A stretch of 64,000 bases of DNA. Source: Thysanoteuthis rhombus (lineage: Eukaryota > Mollusca > Cephalopoda > Oegopsida > Thysanoteuthidae). Each line of letters starts with the position of its first letter. The first letter of the stretch is position 1. The position numbers were made by a program, and so were the translations under genes. The notes beneath the pieces were generated by a model that did not search any database, was not told the DNA's origin, and was given only the letters and a program-made list of their open reading frames with translations. Of this stretch, positions 20,755-31,769 are shown one piece after another. The stretch is from positions 39,780,250-39,844,249 of the forward strand of contig OY735227.1 of NCBI GenBank assembly GCA_963457665.1, in the 5' to 3' direction.

Positions 20755-21080
20755 TGCAATGCAGTTCTTTCGGGTTCGATTCTTCGTAAAAGCTACGTAT
20801 GATTCATTATCAGAATCTATCTTTGTAACTTTTAAGTCGGAGATGAGTGTTATCACCATATATACTCTTACAAAAGTCGACATTATATTTTTCTGCCCCC
20901 CCCCCCCCGACCCAAATTCCCTATGGTCATAAAATCAACATCTGTTCGAAACAAATATTTTTAAGTACCTGAAATAATATACTATAACAGTTTAAGGAGT
21001 GTCATTCAGAAAACACTGATTGAGAGTAATGAAGTATTGTTTATTCACGTTTCGGGGTTTTTTTTTCTCAAGCTTATGAA
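20755..21080 (+). repeat. Family B, tandem unit 1
   Basis: Landmarks TTCGATTCTTCGTAAAAG (20775), ATTCATTATCAGAATCTAT (20801), ACAAAAGTCGACA (20870), AACATCTGTTCGAAACAAAT and ACACTGATTGAGAGTAATGA (21015). The first four recur 330-345 bases downstream in unit 2, the last at 18078. A C13 run interrupts it at 20896-20908. Confidence 0.65.
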
Positions 21081-21094
21081 ATGAAAACAACCAA

Positions 21095-21325
21095 TCTCAA
21101 TACTTCGATTCTTAGTAAAAGGTACAATGTAATTCATTATCAGCATTTATTTTAGTAATTTTTAAAACATAAATGATTGCTATTACTTTACATACTCGTG
21201 CAAAAGTCGACACCCTATTTTCTGCCTTCCAAATTGGATTATCTCAAGTATCAAGTCGAACCTAATTCTTCACGGCCACAGCTGAACATCTGTGAATCAA
21301 AATATTATCATGAACATTAATGTTA
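21095..21325 (+). repeat. Family B, tandem unit 2
   Basis: TTCGATTCTTAGTAAAAGGT (21105), ATTCATTATCAGCATTTAT, TCGTGCAAAAGTCGACACC (21195) and AACATCTGTGAATCAAAATA (21287) match unit 1 in order. Identity is about 75 per cent. It ends before the GATTGAGAG block, so the pair is a partial tandem duplication. Confidence 0.62.
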
Positions 21326-21329
21326 TGAT

Positions 21330-22585
21330 GGGGTAATCCCTTTTCTACGTGATAATGATCAAATGTATGCATAAAAACAAACGTCCAACCAAATACTACA
21401 CTGACAAATCATAAAAGAAGCCACATCACTATTATAAATGCAGAACTTACATTTGATATTGACTTGCATTAACTAGATAAACCATTGCTCCTGAATCAGG
21501 TGGTGAAGTGCTGTTCTTAGGGAAAGGTTTCATTTCTGCCTCATTTGCTTACCGGTATCGGTCATATACACAGTATTACGATGATTAACGATGAGATACT
21601 GTAATTATGAGGTTTATATCTTCATTTAGTTAATTTTCTATGAGTAGTTGAGTAAAAAAGCAAGTGTAAATGTATGGGCTATACAGCCTTATTTATTTTT
21701 CCCGAAAAGATAATTGTTTTAATGTGTAGAAACATCCATATTATTACAGCTTTAATAGTTTTTTGTTTGTATTCATCTGGAGACCAATCGGGCTTGTGTT
21801 TATTGATACAGCGTTTTGGTTTGTAGTATAAATTTCTGCCTCTTGAACGTAGTATCTATATAATCGTCGACTAAATGGATACAACCTGAAAATAGTCAAA
21901 AAAGTTCAACCTCTATTTAAGTTCGCGCGAATATATACGGTATTTGTGAAAAATACGAACGTTTTTTTCCAGATTTTTTAATCAAAAACTTAAAGACGCG
22001 TGTTAATCACAAAATCTAAATCCCGGCCAAGTGCATTGCTATATTTAAGATGGTATGACGCAAAGTGAGTTAAATCTACATTCCAGCTAAGTAATGGGTG
22101 ACAAAGAGTTTAAATTATTAACCGAACACTAGAGTTGTTTGAAATGTTTTATTCATATCGATCTTAGGTATATTGCAGTCAGCCTTACTGCTTTCTGTTT
22201 TCAAACTGAAATAAATATTTTATTCTCAGTCGATACGAATCAGGTAAAAAGTTGAACTAAAGTGAAATCTAGCTGACACATATTCCGAAGAGTCAGTGCG
22301 TATTATACATGAGATGTTTTCTCAGCATCATATGCAGAGACTGCACAGTATATTAGAGAAAAACTGGGGTCAGAGGAAAACAGAGGTTGAAAATTATTTG
22401 GCATGGCTGAATTCAGTATTGGTTCAAACGAGGAGAGAATGCGTAGTCGGTACAGTATTAACCAGCGTACACGACAACCTTGAAACTAAGGTAATAATTG
22501 AAATTTAGGGTCATAATCGCTGGTTAAGTCGACTCTTCAACATAACGCAGCATTGTGTCCATCAGAATGTCAAGTCTATAGGATC
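21330..22585. other. Unassigned DNA
   Basis: No gene recognised. A degenerate direct repeat of about 57 bases with AAATCTAMATYCCRGCYAAG occurs at 22012 and 22074. TGCACAGTATATTAGAGAAA (22342-22361) resembles the RTE codons AQYIREK but nothing around it continues the match. Confidence 0.4.
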
Positions 22586-22589
22586 TAAA

Positions 22590-22835
22590 CAAACTATTAT
22601 GATCCATTAAGGGAAATACTCGTTTCTGTTATGGACAGTTAGGGATAAGAGGAGTAGAAAAAAAGAAAAAAAAAAGATGAAAAGAGAAAGTGACACGACA
22701 TGGCTTCATGAGATCACTCTTTCTTTTACTTCTCTCTCTTTCCATCTATCTTTCTCTTTCTTTCCCTCTCTCTCTAATTACAATAATGATATCAACTCTT
22801 TATCAGTTTGACAAAAGATACAAGACCTCATGAAT
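22590..22835 (+). repeat. Family F repeat, copy 1
   Basis: TATGGACAGTTAGGGATAAG (22629), GTGACACGACATGGCTTCAT, GAGATCACTCTTTCTTTT, then a pyrimidine-rich CTTTCTC run and TCAACTCTTTATCAGTTTGACAAAA. The same order is found at 54310-54455. Class unknown. Confidence 0.65.
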
Positions 22836-22894
22836 GGTGCTCACGGTGGAGGTCAGACTTTTTATAGTATTTAAGACTCGTGAGACTGGGTCGC

Positions 22895-23015
22895 CGACAA
22901 TTGCTCTTAGCTAAGTCTGACGTAAAGATTCCTGCGTAGGACACTCAGTGATGATCAAATTCACCATGGTTGTAATTATTTGCGATATAAATTTGCAAAC
23001 CACTGCACTATCTAC
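22895..23015 (-). repeat. Family C SINE
   Basis: CTTAGCTAAGTCTGACGTAA (22907-22926) is the tail complement; GTAGGACACTCAGTGATGATC holds the degenerate box B; TTTGCAAACCACTGCACTA (22993) is the complement of the D-arm region. Confidence 0.6.
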
Positions 23016-23174
23016 AGAGAATACTAGACTTTAGTAATAAACAAAGACAGGAACAATATATAAGTAATTACCAATCTTTCCCTAGTCTTGACTATATGTG
23101 CTGGACACACGCGGAGGATCAGAAGTTTTCATCTATGAGACGAGCTTGCAAATTACTGTAATTAAAGGTAATTA

Positions 23175-23490
23175 CTGTATATTAAAAGTAAATACTATTC
23201 CAAAACAGCACAGTATATTGGGGAGGGAAATAGGAGTCAGTAATATAATAGGATCCATTAGAAAATTCAAAAGGTATTAGGCTAGGCTGGTCGTGTAAGG
23301 ATTTCAAATAGCCAGTGGACATTATGAATCACAACATTGATCCCGAAGGATCATATGCAAAACTGTGGCCTGTAAAAAATAAGATAGCGTGGTGAACTAG
23401 ACAAGATCGGAATGTATTGGTTTCGCGAGGCTCATGAAAGAGAGTTCTCGCTTATCTTCGGGATGGTCTATGCCCAACGACAGCTGCAAA
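23175..23490 (+). mobile_element. RTE-type LINE, C-terminal fragment
   Basis: The plus strand gives, with frameshifts, AQYIGEGNRSQ-like sequence (23207-23240), SIRKFKRY.AGRV (23255-23300), ITTLIPKDHMQNCG and ELDKIGMYWFREAHERE (23395-23450), then GMVYAQRQLQKN. This matches the tail of the RTE family at 16.9-17.2 kb. The (TGA)n tail is missing. Confidence 0.72.
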
Positions 23491-23494
23491 AGAA

Positions 23495-23590
23495 TATATG
23501 CATAGTGCACTCAGTGAGCATCGAACGCAGTACCATAAAATGATTTGAGTGACCAACCTGTCTACAATTACTCTTTTTCCGAACTTGGTA
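23495..23590 (-). repeat. Family C SINE fragment
   Basis: GCACTCAGTGAGCATCGAAC (23506-23525) is the box-B complement block seen in other copies. It abuts the RTE fragment, and the tail part is missing. Confidence 0.5.
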
Positions 23591-23594
23591 CAAT

Positions 23595-24088
23595 GAGAAT
23601 CAATACAACAGGAACGAGATACCAATGATTTAATTCGTTGATGCACGCCATTTTGAATAAGAAAATATTGAATGTTAGCCTCTTTCAAAACTTACCGAAG
23701 ATTCAAAAGTATTACATTTTGAGGCACAATTGTATAAAACAGAAATCTTGGTATTTACATAAATGTTTACTTTTGGAATTTCAGAGCTAAACCAGCAGAG
23801 TTTTGCACTTGATCAACATATTTACTTCTTCGGTGAATACCGTGAAAGTTGAGCAATTTTCGGTTGGGAAATGTGCTTATGCTTTGAAATTAGAGATTAC
23901 ATTCATAAAGTTAATGGAGGTACTTAGCGAAAGACGTTAATATTAAAGTAAAGATAGTCGTCAGCGATCGTTTAATTCGTAGTATAGGATCAATATTCAT
24001 TTATTCGTATAAGCTTTACAAACTTTTTTTCCTGATGAGATTTTTAAATGGGTTTATGTATGGAAGATACTGGGTAGACGGTTTACAA
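23595..24088. other. Unassigned DNA
   Basis: No gene or repeat recognised. Confidence 0.4.
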
Positions 24089-24090
24089 AT

Positions 24091-24240
24091 TTGCCATCAC
24101 AGTGAATAAATAAACAACCTTAGCGTGAAAATTTGAAGTTATCTACAAGAAATTCCATCGAAGATAAAATGCTGACAAAATAAATTCTATACATGACATC
24201 AGTGGTGTTCCACTCGTAATATCTACATTCTACAGAATAC
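24091..24240 (+). mobile_element. Family A MITE-like element, copy 4 (truncated)
   Basis: Left end TTGCCATCACAGTGAATAAA (24091-24110), ACAACCTTAGCGTGAAAATT, AAATTCTATACATGACATCA and GTGGTGTTCCACTC follow the family, then the match stops near 24240. Only the left third is present. Confidence 0.65.
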
Positions 24241-24299
24241 ATTGCCTTTTGAATTCGTTAGTAAGCCCAGCGTATTGCCTTATCAAATTTTAGTGAATA

Positions 24300-25240
24300 T
24301 CAATACGAATTGCTTTGGAGCAGTGATTAGCAAGCTAGTCTTGCAAACGATTACAACTATCATCGGGTTCACTATTCTTGCGTCCTTATACGATTTTCAT
24401 CACTTCGAACTAAACGGTCATTGTCCTCCTTCCCGTGGGTGATCACTAATGGAGCTCAGTTCTCGAAAATTCATGAACAAACAACGAATCATTGTCTGAG
24501 ATGGTGGTGTCTGCACGTTCAAATAACGAGAATATGCTTGTTTGGTTAACGTTCAGTGAAATTCTATTATTTCAGTTCGTTTCTTGGTTATGTACTTTCC
24601 CCTAATTGAAAAATCAATTATTGTTTTAGATCCCGTTGAGACTTCTGTACCAACCTGTTGAAGCATCCCGCCACCGATCCATGAAAGTTTGTTATGATCT
24701 GCTATGCAAACTATGTGTACGGAAACGATTTGCGGAACATTTTACTACATATAATGTCAGTGCTCAATCTTGGAGCCCCCTTCCCATGATGTCATTGGTG
24801 TGCCCCACCTGATGATGATGGCTCAAGAGGATCGATGTTGAGTATTGGCGTTGGGAGATGTTATCCAAACGATACACTGCACTGAGTCCAATCCTTGCTT
24901 AATGCCCAACTTTTGTAACCCTATTTGAATTACTAAGGTTTTTCAACCGTTGAGCAGTGGTCAGAAAACTAGTCTTACAGATCATAACTACTTCACTAAC
25001 TTAAATCCTACCAGATGCAAGGCTGTTGTGTCCATTGCTTAGCTTATTACTAAATAAGTATGAGGATACCTCACCATGAAACCGTAGTTAACGTGTTTGT
25101 TTTCAAGATCCTTACAATTGTATGTTCAATTCTCACTGCTGAGGTGAGTTCAGTAAATGGGGATGTTTGTCATAGAGCAATTATTAGCAATCTAGTTTTA
25201 ATTACACGGAGCTAGGAGTATGCGGCCTTGTGCCAAACTA
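24300..25240 (+). repeat. Several family C SINE pieces in plus orientation
   Basis: SINE heads recur: GAGCAGTGATTAGCAAGCTAG (24318), GAGCAGTGGTCAGAAAACTAG (24953) and GAGCAATTATTAGCAATCTAG (25176); the head at 24318 is followed by TTGCAAACGATTACAACTATC and a box-B-like GGGTTCACTATTC. A tail is present once, GCGGCCTTGTGCCAAACTAT (25219-25238). This plus-strand set confirms the SINE's head-to-tail order, since the other copies are minus. Confidence 0.6.
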
Positions 25241-25500
25241 TAGACAATCCGGTAAATACCTACCCGAAAAAGTAATCACTGAAGTCATTATGTTGAGTTC
25301 GTGGAAATTTTCGATGAATATAACATGATGGATAATTGTGAATGATTTTTTAAAGAATTTTTTCACCCATGTCGTCAGAAAATTGCAGATATATTGAAAT
25401 AATTTTGCATTTGCAATGCATTTAAAGGTTATTGAAAACATACATCTATATTTTCCCATTTATTTCTAATCAGAATGAAACTGCACGTTTAAGTATAAGA
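25238..25500. other. Unassigned DNA
   Basis: No gene or repeat recognised; the 73-codon minus frame here matches nothing I know. Confidence 0.35.
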
Positions 25501-25524
25501 ATAAATAAATAAATAAATAAATAA
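25498..25524. repeat. (AATA)n microsatellite
   Basis: Six to seven AAAT units. Confidence 0.95.
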
Positions 25525-25529
25525 GTGTG

Positions 25530-26100
25530 GGAAATAATATTTGAATGCTAATCAAAGAATAATCTCCCTGGCAAATCACTGATACAGGCAGGAAATATAG
25601 TCAATCATACGACAAATGATGTGAGTTGATAGCACAAGTTCAATAATGTGATCTGCCGGGAAATTGGGCGAAAATATTTGACCAATGCTTTTTAAACTTC
25701 TCCAGAGTCATTTACCCTAGAATCTTCGAAATTTCGTTCACCTTAGCCCGTAACAAGCGGACGGTTAGGGACAAGAAAAAAACTCATTAAATGAGCTTTT
25801 CACTTGTTCTAAAACTATGGAAACTGCAGTATATAATTCAGAATATATTTCAATGTCACGTGTGCGTTTTTAATGATTATTTCATTGAACGAATCAAACA
25901 TCATAAAAATATGTACTGAGAATTAGTAGCGATTATGAGTTCTGAATTGAAAAAAATCACTAATATGTTCCAGTTCACGTGATTTTCTCATCATTAACGA
26001 TTAGGATATTTATATTCCCGCGATAAACTTCTCAGACTGGGTTTCTATTTGCCTCTCAAATGCAATCCTCAATAATGAATCATCATCCAGAGGTATATTC
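25530..26100. other. Unassigned DNA
   Basis: No gene or repeat recognised. It borders the C-terminal end of the hAT transposase. Confidence 0.4.
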
Positions 26101-26109
26101 CGTTTTTTG

Positions 26110-27150
26110 GTTACCAATTCAACCATCGTCGAAAAGTGTTCGTTATTATTGCTAGTGGTTGGAGGGCCTTCAAGGCAATCAATTTAAAATCAGGGAAACC
26201 AAATATTTTAACTAAGTAGTTTCCATAGTGTCATTACATCTCTAAAGGTTATTTTTGAGTGAAGTCATCACGAAGGTCTATTAAGACTTCTGACATTTCA
26301 TCGGAATCTACTCGGTGGGCGTGGCTGATGATAAAAGGATTACGTATTCGCATTTGATCACTGGTTCCTGTGGATGCTTCATAGGAAAATATGTTTCAAC
26401 ATTTGTAGAAAGCGAATGAAAATGGTCAGGAATTATATAAGTTTTTCTTCCAAAATCATACCCTTTGAGCTTCCCAAATGTGGAGAACTCGAGAAATAGT
26501 CTTCATGAATGTTTGTGTACCATTTAGTGATATTCATTTTCATTACTCTTATTTCCCAAAAACATCGAGGATGTCACTACCTTTCCCCTGAAGTGACGTG
26601 CTGAACCGGTATAAATGTTCAAAAACATAAGGTATGTAACACAATTTACCCTGCCAAAATCATCGTTGAAATGCGTTTTTTTTTGCGTCATTTTGATCCG
26701 TAAAATTACGAGTATTTCATTTTTTCTGGGACATAAGACTTTCAGGATCGACCATTGAGTCTTAGAAGGAGAATCATGTGATTTCAGACATTTCTGAAAA
26801 ACAGTCTAGATGTCTTGCTTGCAGGCGTATTGACAATGTTTACCAAATCTTGCAACAATTCTTCTATCTAATTTTTATGATCGCTGGGACAAATGTTCAG
26901 TTTCTCGGCAACCAGTGCTTTCCGATGTAAACAACAATGCGAAATAGTATATACTTAAAGTTGTCTTTGATACGAGCGGCGATTTTTTTTTCTTTTTCGA
27001 TCAAGGCTGCAGCACCGCTTATAGTCACAGCAACACATTTGCTCGAAGATAAATTTTCATTTCTCCAGAATTTCACTTATCCTTTGTTTTACTACTTGCA
27101 AGGAAAAAGATAATGCCACATGATGCTTTGATCCCTTTAACTGCAATATA
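26110..27150 (-). pseudogene. hAT-superfamily transposase relic, ZBED5/SCAND3-like
   Basis: Minus-strand pieces in order: SSSKCVAVTISGAAALIEKE (about 27010-27060), matching the hAT text W..CVG.CTDGAAA; a decayed middle; YVFEHLYRFSTSLQGKGSDI (about 26560-26620), matching YL.DIFE.LN.LN.SLQGK.TNI; TYIIPDHFHSLSTNVETYFP (26400-26440); HAHRVDSDEMSEVLIDLRDD (26260-26325); and LIALKALQPLAIITNTF (26135-26185), matching the C-terminal LS.KALK.LLPF.TTYLCE block. These are the successive landmarks of domesticated-type hAT transposases (ZBED5, SCAND3, FAM200). More than ten stops and frameshifts make it a pseudogene. The BED zinc finger and N-terminus are not seen. Confidence 0.78.
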
Positions 27151-27154
27151 CAAT

Positions 27155-27395
27155 GAGCTGCACATCGTTCTCAACGTCCAGGGAGTTTAATGTGTTCATG
27201 TGTGATTCGAAGGAAGGGAAGAAGAGGGTTTTTTTCGCAGTGTCTCCTTTCACACACGAATACTAAATTAAAAAAAATATGTATGAAAAAATATTAGCTA
27301 AGTTACTCTAAGTCTAATCAGAAATACCATTTTGACAGCTGAAGCCGGAACACAGGTGATGACGTCAGACCTTGCCACTTTATTTGATTGGGTTT
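27155..27395. other. Unassigned DNA, perhaps hAT flank
   Basis: No motif recognised. It may hold a decayed N-terminal part of the hAT copy. Confidence 0.3.
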
Positions 27396-27399
27396 TTAC

Positions 27400-27802
27400 A
27401 GCTAACCAACAGACGGACCCGCAAATTGAGAACTATGCAACGTGCACTTGAAAGAATCATGCTCAACATCACATGGAGAGACCACTAGACTGCACAATAC
27501 ATTAGAAAGAAGACACGAGTCACAGATCATGAAGTCTTTTAAAAAACTCAAATGGCAATGGGCTGGGCATGTTGCAAGAATGGCAGACAATCAATTGGCA
27601 TCACAAATCACGACTTGGATTCCAAGAGATCGCATGCTTAACCAAGGCCAGTAGAGTTTTAGATGAAGAAACGAGCCGGACATGTTCAGAAAGTACTGGC
27701 TCCACGATACCCACGATAGAGAAGTGTGGCGAATCCTGATGAAAGTCTATGTCCAACGACAGACTTTAAAAGATTAATGATGATGATGATGATGATGATA
27801 AA
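27400..27802 (+). mobile_element. RTE-type LINE, C-terminal part with (TGA)n tail
   Basis: TNRRTRKLRTMQRALERIML (27402-27461), NITWRDH, then KLKWQWAGHVARMADNQLAS (27547-27606), ITTWIPRDRMLNQGQ, RKYWLHDTHDREVWRI (27691-27740) and KVYVQRQTLKD, stop, (TGA)8 (27776-27800). Compared with the 16.6 kb copy it is shorter but has fewer stops after WQWAGH. A small deletion lies between WRDH and the SFKKLK segment. The insertion splits nothing recognisable. Confidence 0.88.
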
Positions 27803-27809
27803 TCAGATT

Positions 27810-28810
27810 GTTAAAAAAATACGGGAATTATTTCCCTTAGATAATCATGGCACGTAGTGAATTTGATCATCAAAGAGAATACATTTTTTTTTTAATTTCC
27901 ATTTTTAAAACTGTAAATACTTGTCAAAAGATTTCAAAAACTAATAAGAGAAATTACTTGGGTAAAAAAAAGTCATTCACTCTTCTTATTTCATTCACCC
28001 TTCTTCCATCCCTCTATCTTTCATTCACCATTTATTGAATGATATACTGCTTAGAGAAACACTGTGTTAAACTATTACCCGACTCTTTGGACCAGACAAA
28101 GTGAACACAATCATCAAAAAATGTTCATTTGAAAGGAAGCACTACAAGGTTTCCTGACTATTGATTTAATTCATTCTGTCGCTTTTGTTTTTGACAAAAT
28201 TTTCTGGCAAACTCATTTTCAAGCCTTCCTCGAGAGTTAATGTCTCAACTGTTATCTGAAAGAGTATTCCTAAGAAACTGTTCTTGTCATAAAAGAAAGA
28301 AACGATTACAATAAATATGGAAAAAACTGGTGCAGGTTCCCCCCACTATCTGAAATCAGAAAGGTCGCATGAAACATTTCATAAGCCGAAATGTCATATA
28401 GCGAACAAATATTTACTATTCATACGGGGGAAATCTTAAACCTTTTAAGACATAACGTTCTTGATTATTTTTTTTAATTTTCCAGCAGGTGTTGTACGTT
28501 TTTTGTGTATCTAAATACCATGGTATCACTTTTAAATCATTCCCCATCATAGTGCAGGCGCATATTCTCAAGATCTTCTGAACATGGGATTCCAGGTTCA
28601 TAACCCGAGAGATGTAAGCGCTGTTAAAGTTCAGTGTTCACTGGAAGTTCACTAGTTCAGCTAAGAAATTGAGAGAATTCAATCCCAAAAAACTGAACGT
28701 GACGTATCTGAATAAGGAATCACATGCTTCATCAGAACTAAATTCGATGACATTCCAGAAAAGCAATGGGTACTTGAGGACAGATAGAGGGTACACAACA
28801 GAAAAGCTGT
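27810..28810. other. Unassigned DNA
   Basis: No gene recognised. CAGGTTCATAACCCG (28584-28598) is a weak box-B-like word without a matching box A. Confidence 0.4.
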
Positions 28811-28818
28811 GAAAAAAT

Positions 28819-28878
<60 letters not shown>

Positions 28879-28885
28879 CATATAA
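28819..28885. repeat. (TA)n microsatellite
   Basis: About 33 TA units with two ACAT interruptions. It lies directly upstream of the fold-back. Confidence 0.95.
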
Positions 28886-28892
28886 AATTGGA

Positions 28893-29050
28893 TGCGTATT
28901 CGCTACACAAACAAGTTTATGTTTCTGTCCTCTCTGGGTCTCAACAGACGACTGCTTGTATGCATTTTTAGATTGAAAACACATACAAGCAGTCGCCTGT
29001 TGAGGCCCAGAGTGGGCAGAAACATAAACTTGTTTGTGTAGCGAATACTC
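28893..29050. repeat. Fold-back: 70-bp inverted repeat, family D arms
   Basis: Left arm 28893-28962 and right arm 28981-29050 are reverse complements with 6 mismatches over 70 positions (about 91 per cent), separated by 18 bases. Each arm holds ACAAACAAGTTTATGTTTCT or its complement, which is the family D core also at 48008 and 49835. A transcript from either strand would form a long hairpin. Confidence 0.9.
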
Positions 29051-29179
29051 ACCCTATCATATATTTCAAGCTCTACCTGACTTTCGAATTATAAAGTTGA
29101 ACGTATCGAGCACTATATGAAATAAATCAATCACAAGACAGACATTGCTTTATATTATGCTATATTACTAACCTGATCT

Positions 29180-29185
<6 letters not shown>
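29051..29185 (-). repeat. Family D tail segment
   Basis: Continues the minus-oriented right arm: CAAGCTCTACCTGACTTTCG, TATGAAATAAATCAATCACA, ACAGACATTGC and TATTATGCTATATTA. The counterparts are at 49873-49990 (CAGCTCTACCCTAAATAAAC, TATGGAATAAACTCATCACA), and both tails run into a (TA)n tract. Confidence 0.6.
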
Positions 29186-29238
<53 letters not shown>

Positions 29239-29241
29239 CGC

Positions 29242-29272
<31 letters not shown>
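29186..29272. repeat. (TA)n(GC)n(GT)n microsatellite
   Basis: About 25 TA units, then TTGCGCGCGCACGT, then (GT)11. It is alternating purine-pyrimidine throughout. Confidence 0.95.
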
Positions 29273-29284
29273 CAAAGATTGGTC

Positions 29285-30045
29285 TTGCTAATCACTCAAT
29301 AGAAACCGTCCTGTGACCAACTTCTTTTGACAGCATGCTGTGTTGGGGATGACGAATTGAAAAAGTGAAAAGTGATATAATCAACGAATTGATTACTTCT
29401 CTCGTCTCTAGTTGGGCAATGATCACTAAAAAGTCTGGATCTTCAAAAAATCAGCGAGCACATTCAGAGGGGTCAAAATAAGCCTAAATTTACATGTAAT
29501 TTGACTTCTCTCCAACTAAAACCTACTTAGGGGAGAAAGTTAAAAAAAATGTTCAACTTTTCAGCCGTTTAGCTCCATTTATGCGGCCTGTACGCGTAAC
29601 ACATATGTTCATGTATAATTTAGCAGCATTTCTTCAATCAATCTATCATGAAAAAAGTGAAAGTCAAGTGGTATCTTTTACCTATCTTTTCTTGTATTTG
29701 TACGAATAGACGGACATCTAGTTTCAATGTATATAGATATTTTTCCAAATGATGAAGCGTTTTCGTTAGCATCTCCTGTCTTTTTCAATATCAGAGTGGA
29801 GTTGTGACTGTTCAATTTCATGTTAGAGTTGTACCATGTTTGGTGATATTTCACTATTTAATTATACCGTTGATTCGGCTTTTGCAGTTTGTAGGTTGGT
29901 ATTTGTCGGTGACTATTAATCTTCTTGTGGCGTTATTAGGTGACGAGTGAGCATCACATACATAGCCAGCAAGCAAGCTAGACCAGCCTAAAAACTGAAG
30001 AAAGCTATATTATCACTTTTGGCTGACAGAGAAATCAGTTCGAAC
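29285..30045 (-). repeat. Family E, with a 320-bp interruption
   Basis: Minus-oriented copy: CACTCAATAGAAACCGTCC (29294), GTTGGGGATGACGAATTGAA, GTTGGGCAATGATCACTAAA, TCAGCCGTTTAGCTCCATTTATGCGGCC, then after a foreign stretch (29625-29945) the 5' end CATAGCCAGCAAGCAAGCTAG and CTAAAAACTGAAGAAAG. The interruption falls at the point where other copies carry (TA)n. Confidence 0.65.
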
Positions 30046-30074
30046 CGTGCCCTCGTCAGACAAAATTTAGATGA

Positions 30075-30300
30075 GGAATTACCTAAGTTTGGCACTTGCA
30101 TTTGACTAGGATAATTTGGGATCGAAACCTTTGTAGAAATGGTCTATTGTGCGAATTTTACAATCATCACTCTGCCAAAGATTCTTCGATAAGTCGGTGT
30201 ATAAAATATTTACGAAACTTAGCTGAGTCTGACACAAAGGATTTCTCGATGGTCGATGTTGTATTTCTAGGAATGGTAAATCTCGACGATGTGAGATGAG
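30075..30300 (-). repeat. Family C SINE, two partial units
   Basis: CCTAAGTTTGGCACTTG (30081) and ACTTAGCTGAGTCTGACACAA (30217-30237) are two tail complements about 135 bases apart in the same orientation. The open frame 30096-30299 is incidental. Confidence 0.5.
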
Positions 30301-30304
30301 TGGG

Positions 30305-30545
30305 AAAAAACGAGTTTCTTTTTTTGATTCTCATAATTCCATTGCAGATATGTTTTTACCAATTCAAATAATAATTCTGTATTTCATTCAAATAATTCTT
30401 TTGACCACGCATACTTTACTGATAGAGATCTGTGCAGTATACCATTTATACTGTAACATTAAATGCTATATTAGACTTTATATACATACATTATTGTGTC
30501 ATCCACATCTGTTTTATCGTATTACAACTCTTACAGTGCGGCTAT
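30305..30545. other. Unassigned AT-rich DNA
   Basis: An open frame (30296-30547) codes a hydrophobic chance peptide. Nothing recognised. Confidence 0.35.
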
Positions 30546-30549
30546 AGAC

Positions 30550-30665
30550 TATCCATTATCCCATATAGTACCACGAGGTAGGATCGAAACCTTAGTTTCA
30601 GACCTGGAAGCTGGTATCATCCCTCTACTCCACGGAACTGGACGGTCAGTAATGTGGAATTTAGG
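30550..30665 (-). repeat. tRNA-like SINE head
   Basis: On the minus strand GTGGAGTAGAGGGATGATACC (box-A-like), TTCCAGGTCTGAAACTAA and GGTTTCGATCC (perfect box B but for one T) lie in tRNA order. Its sequence differs from family C, so it is a second SINE type. Confidence 0.5.
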
Positions 30666-30725
30666 TGATATATCCATTATGCATATATTCCCGTCCACCA
30701 GAGTGTTCCATTCCATGTAGGAAGA

Positions 30726-30730
30726 GCATA

Positions 30731-30767
<37 letters not shown>

Positions 30768-30768
30768 G
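30726..30768. repeat. (TA)n plus poly-T tract
   Basis: About 13 TA units then T15. The AAGAGGCCAAACAACAACGG that follows resembles the family D core in minus orientation, but weakly. Confidence 0.9.
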
Positions 30769-30844
30769 AAGAGGCCAAACAACAACGGAACATACATACA
30801 CCTCTTCCTAGAACCGTCCATAAGAGAGGGGAGTCAGTAATATC

Positions 30845-31595
30845 TACAATCAAATCATCTGAGGATTAAAAGTTCGTTTCTTTTGCAAGGGCGACTCCTT
30901 GCTTGATGGTCTTTCGATAAACATCATTCGTATTTACTGATTGAGAGTTCGTCTAGAACAATGCTGAAACAATAAGAAATCACTTACGAGTGGATGTATC
31001 TACTTAACTATTCTCACCGAGATGAGCTCTTTAATAATTTCAGTATTCCAGGTGCTCCGTGAAAATAAGTATACTTAATATTCATTTTTTTTTTTAACTT
31101 TGTTCAAGACAGCGGTATTCAAACCTAGGTTTCCGCAAAGCAAAGCAGCATTTTTACAAGGCAGTTAATAATCCTTCATTACGTAAACAATTTCTTTATG
31201 GCTTTTAAATGTCTCTAATGTTTTTAACACAGTATGATTCTTCATTAGATTCAAAATTGTTTTGATAATTACATTAAAATTTAGAACATCTTGGTCATTT
31301 GCGTAACACGGACTCAGTTCAATCGGTTATAACTATTTTCTCTTTTATGAATAAGTATATACGTAGAGGGGAAAGTTATTTTTTTTGATGGTGATTCCTA
31401 GGAAATATGGTTATTAACAAGGGTTTTCCATGCAGTTTGAAGACTACGTCTCGAGAATAAGGCACCAGTGGCGAGGAATTCATGATTAACCCTCTTGAAT
31501 AATAGTAGTCTTCGAGATTTTTTCCAATCATTCCAATCTAATCAAGCAGAAGCCTGCATTGTAAATTAATCCCTCCCAACTAGAAACCTATAGGG
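30845..31595. other. Unassigned DNA
   Basis: No gene or repeat recognised. A T12 run lies at 31085-31095. Confidence 0.4.
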
Positions 31596-31599
31596 GGAA

Positions 31600-31725
31600 T
31601 TTAAAAAGAAACAAACAAATATTTATTTCTATAAGATAGGGTTAGGTTTAGGGTTTTTCTAAGATAATGAGGAGTGGATGTGGGAATTTTCAGCCCTCTA
31701 CATCAATTCACACGACTTATACTCA

Positions 31726-31769
<44 letters not shown>

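Noticed and set aside
22296..22508. An RTE fragment on the basis of TGCACAGTATATTAGAGAAA
   Set aside because: Only about 20 bases match; neighbouring codons do not continue the family motif.
31636..31662. AGGGTTAGGTTTAGGG as an interstitial telomere repeat
   Set aside because: Only two to three imperfect TTAGGG units; within chance for this composition.
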